A DNA stretch of 64,000 nt from Verrucomicrobiota bacterium (GTDB lineage Bacteria; Verrucomicrobiota; Verrucomicrobiia; Verrucomicrobiales; Verrucomicrobiaceae). Shown here piece by piece: positions 62,697 to 64,000 of the stretch; positions within the stretch are counted from its first letter, which is position 1, and each line of letters begins with the position of its first letter. The notes under the pieces are model-generated. The model was not told where the DNA came from. It was given only the letters and a program-made list of their open reading frames with translations, and did no database searches. Location: positions 217,322 to 281,321 of the forward strand of contig JANYCZ010000011.1 of assembly GCA_025360015.1 (NCBI GenBank), read 5' to 3'. Made by a program: the position numbers and the translations under genes.

Positions 62697-63317
62697 ATGA
62701 AATCCAGTCAAGACGTCGAAGCTTCATGGGCGAAGTTCCTTAACCCCGACTCACTAAAGCAGAACCTTCTTCAAGGAGGACTTTATCTCGCGGCATTCGA
62801 GATGCTCAAGGATTCACTGGTCGGCAGGCCGCGGGACTTCTACTGCATCGGATTCGTCGAAGGTGAGTTGGAGACCGGTCCTGAATATGCCCGTAAGGTG
62901 CTCGCGCTTCACAAGCATCCTTACACTGCGTCGGCTCTTTGGTGGCACAATCTGGGCGCGATTTCGGAGAATGATTTGGAGACATTGAGGCTCATCCGCG
63001 AACATCGCGACAAAATCGCGCACAACATGCCAAAGATGATTGCGACCTCCGAACACAGCATAGATCTTGGATTATTGGCGACGACCAGTGCCATGCTCAC
63101 CAAACTAGATAACTGGTGGATACAGAATTTCGAGGCGGAGATTGCCCCGGAAAGCTACAAGCATTTCAACCAAGAGGAGATGGACAATGCGGCGAGCATG
63201 AGCTCAATCTTCCTGTCGATGATGATTCCGTTGGTCTCGGGTGACGACAGCCAGTTTCGGACACTCTACGCGATGTGGTGTGACCAACAGACCAAACCTA
63301 AAGAAGGCGAACTTTAG
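62697..63317 (+). CDS. Cassette gene 4: HEPN-like domain protein
   Basis: 206 residues, mostly helical. RLIREHRDKIAHNMPKM contains the Rx4H arrangement (R-DKIA-H) that marks HEPN ribonuclease or antitoxin domains, here preceded by a long amphipathic helix. The second half is not recognised. HEPN proteins occur in toxin-antitoxin and phage-defence systems. The ATG starts one base after the core of attC site 3. No attC is recognised after its stop, so it is the last cassette or its site has decayed. The function is a suggestion from one motif. Confidence 0.6.
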   Translation: MKSSQDVEASWAKFLNPDSLKQNLLQGGLYLAAFEMLKDSLVGRPRDFYCIGFVEGELETGPEYARKVLALHKHPYTASALWWHNLGAISENDLETLRLIREHRDKIAHNMPKMIATSEHSIDLGLLATTSAMLTKLDNWWIQNFEAEIAPESYKHFNQEEMDNAASMSSIFLSMMIPLVSGDDSQFRTLYAMWCDQQTKPKEGEL

Positions 63318-64000
63318 AGGGTGCATTGCTGCGAGCCTGAGCGAGCTAGCAGATGCCCCTGGGGCTGAACAAGCCCGGCTTTAACACCTTGGCATCCTTA
63401 TGCGCTTGGTGTGGCGTGGTTGATGGCTGAACAGAGCCTAGTGTTGACGAATTCAGTATCGCTGAGGTCGGCGTTTTCGGTTTTGGATGGCATGGCAGAA
63501 AATCGTGGGTTTTGGAGGTGGCGGCGCGGTGTTGTCGCGGCGGGGCTTTTTGCAGACGCTGCTGGTGGGCTTGGGGTGTGGCGGTGTGCTGGGTTTGCTT
63601 CCGGGTCGTGATGCAGTGTACCCAGGGTCGCCTCGCTTAGGCTCGGCTGACCCTGGGCTACGATATGTCGCCCCTTTGGGGCTGAAGAGTGCTTTGCGAG
63701 CTGCGGAGGATTGGTGAGCGTTGGAGGGTGCGGGGCGATGTTCCGTGCCGTCGTGGGGGTGCTGGTGAACAGAATGGAGGAGCGGGCATGGGGCGGGGTC
63801 TGGTGGTTCTCGCTGCACCGCTGCACCACCGGCTAATTTCTCTGCTCCCCTCCGGAAGCCAGGGCATACGCATGAAATGAGCAACTGAGCATGGAGATTC
63901 AGAGGCAAAGAAACTGCTGTACAAAATTCCATAACCACTGATGAGAGTGTGGATGGAACCCGATCCCGCCACCGCAGTCACACACCCGGCCGCTGAAGTT
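63318..64000. other. Non-coding region with REP-like palindromes
   Basis: No convincing gene is seen in these ~680 bases. A cruciform-capable element at 63620-63682 combines CCCAGGGTC (63621-63629) with GACCCTGGG (63649-63657) and a neighbouring hairpin GCCCC-TTT-GGGGC (63670-63682), followed by TGAAG. A related GCCCC-T-GGGGC-TGAAC hairpin lies at 63355-63365. Open frames here read through these palindromes and are likely spurious. The last ~150 bases are unremarkable. Confidence 0.6.

Larger units (their letters stand above)
61082..63317 (+). mobile_element. Integron-type gene cassette array without integrase (CALIN-like)
   Basis: Four short, same-strand genes (61120, 61614, 62335, 62697) alternate with palindromic sites at 61477-61591, 62194-62286 and 62603-62695. 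Each site starts with an inverse core (GCCTAAC, GGCGAAC, GCCGAAC) and ends with a core (GTTATGC, GTTCGGC, GTTAGCT). A core GTTAGGC at 61082-61088 begins the first cassette. No integrase gene is in the window. The genes have a lower GC content than their surroundings and no own terminators, as expected of cassettes. A TTGACG (61047-61052) upstream could be a -35 box, but no good -10 follows. Confidence 0.8.

Noticed and set aside
63318..63480. A fourth attC after the last cassette gene
   Set aside because: GCTGAAC-like stretches are present but no matching GTTRRRY core with paired L boxes was found.
63487..63717. A 76-codon frame with a Tat-like start (SRRGFLQTLLVG)
   Set aside because: The frame runs straight through the REP-like palindrome and ends soon after, so a real exported protein is unlikely; a relic signal sequence cannot be excluded.

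Overview
The window looks like a chromosomal segment of a Verrucomicrobiota bacterium, probably near Prosthecobacter or Verrucomicrobium. This is inferred from GC-rich coding DNA, many secreted carbohydrate-active and SGNH-type proteins, Tat-exported sugar isomerase-like proteins, a chitobiase-domain protein and an SHD1-domain protein. No rRNA, tRNA, phage or IS transposase gene was recognised and there is no CRISPR array.

Layout. 1-4300: the start of xylulokinase (xylB, cut by the window edge), a small membrane protein, an ABC1/UbiB kinase, an FMN reductase and a beta-barrel protein. 4300-8800: two tandem FHA-domain coiled-coil proteins. 8800-24750: AlkA-like glycosylase, RhlE-type helicase, SGNH-like protein, MHS-type transporter, xylA, a stand-alone maltokinase, M1 peptidase, a sugar isomerase/epimerase coupled to a TSUP transporter, an M29-like peptidase, a solo OvoA-like methyltransferase, an FG-GAP protein and an L,D-transpeptidase. 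24860-31043: glycosyltransferase, SHD1-metalloprotease and carB. 31044-32764: two PIN-type toxin-antitoxin modules. The first lies exactly between carB and a second, about 95 percent identical copy of the last ~245 bp of carB; the second has a frameshifted antitoxin. 32863-44640: katG, pyrC, trmO, a small kinase, secreted proteins, an OmpA-family protein, a phosphatase/thioesterase pair, a GT2 glycosyltransferase and an RmlC-like epimerase.

44640-57082: a long minus-strand block for glycan use: a decayed beta-helix gene, esterase, GH76-like enzyme, beta-lactamase-fold hydrolase, chitobiase-domain SGNH protein, sugar isomerase, SDR, FAD oxidoreductase, a secreted beta-sandwich-like protein, a TIM-barrel-like protein, a zinc-type dehydrogenase and an HPS/KGPDC-family lyase. 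A PAS-AraC regulator is divergent at its head. 57878-60606: a compact operon of GNAT, OsmC, PaiB-like and esterase genes.

60940-63320: an integron-type cassette array without a visible integrase. Four short promoterless-looking genes, including an Imm32-like and a HEPN-like protein, are separated by three attC sites, two of them near-identical in sequence. On the left it abuts a GNAT gene that has lost its 5' end; on the right it is followed by REP-like palindromes and non-coding DNA.

The two strongest leads are the carB 3'-end duplication around a toxin-antitoxin unit and the cassette array.
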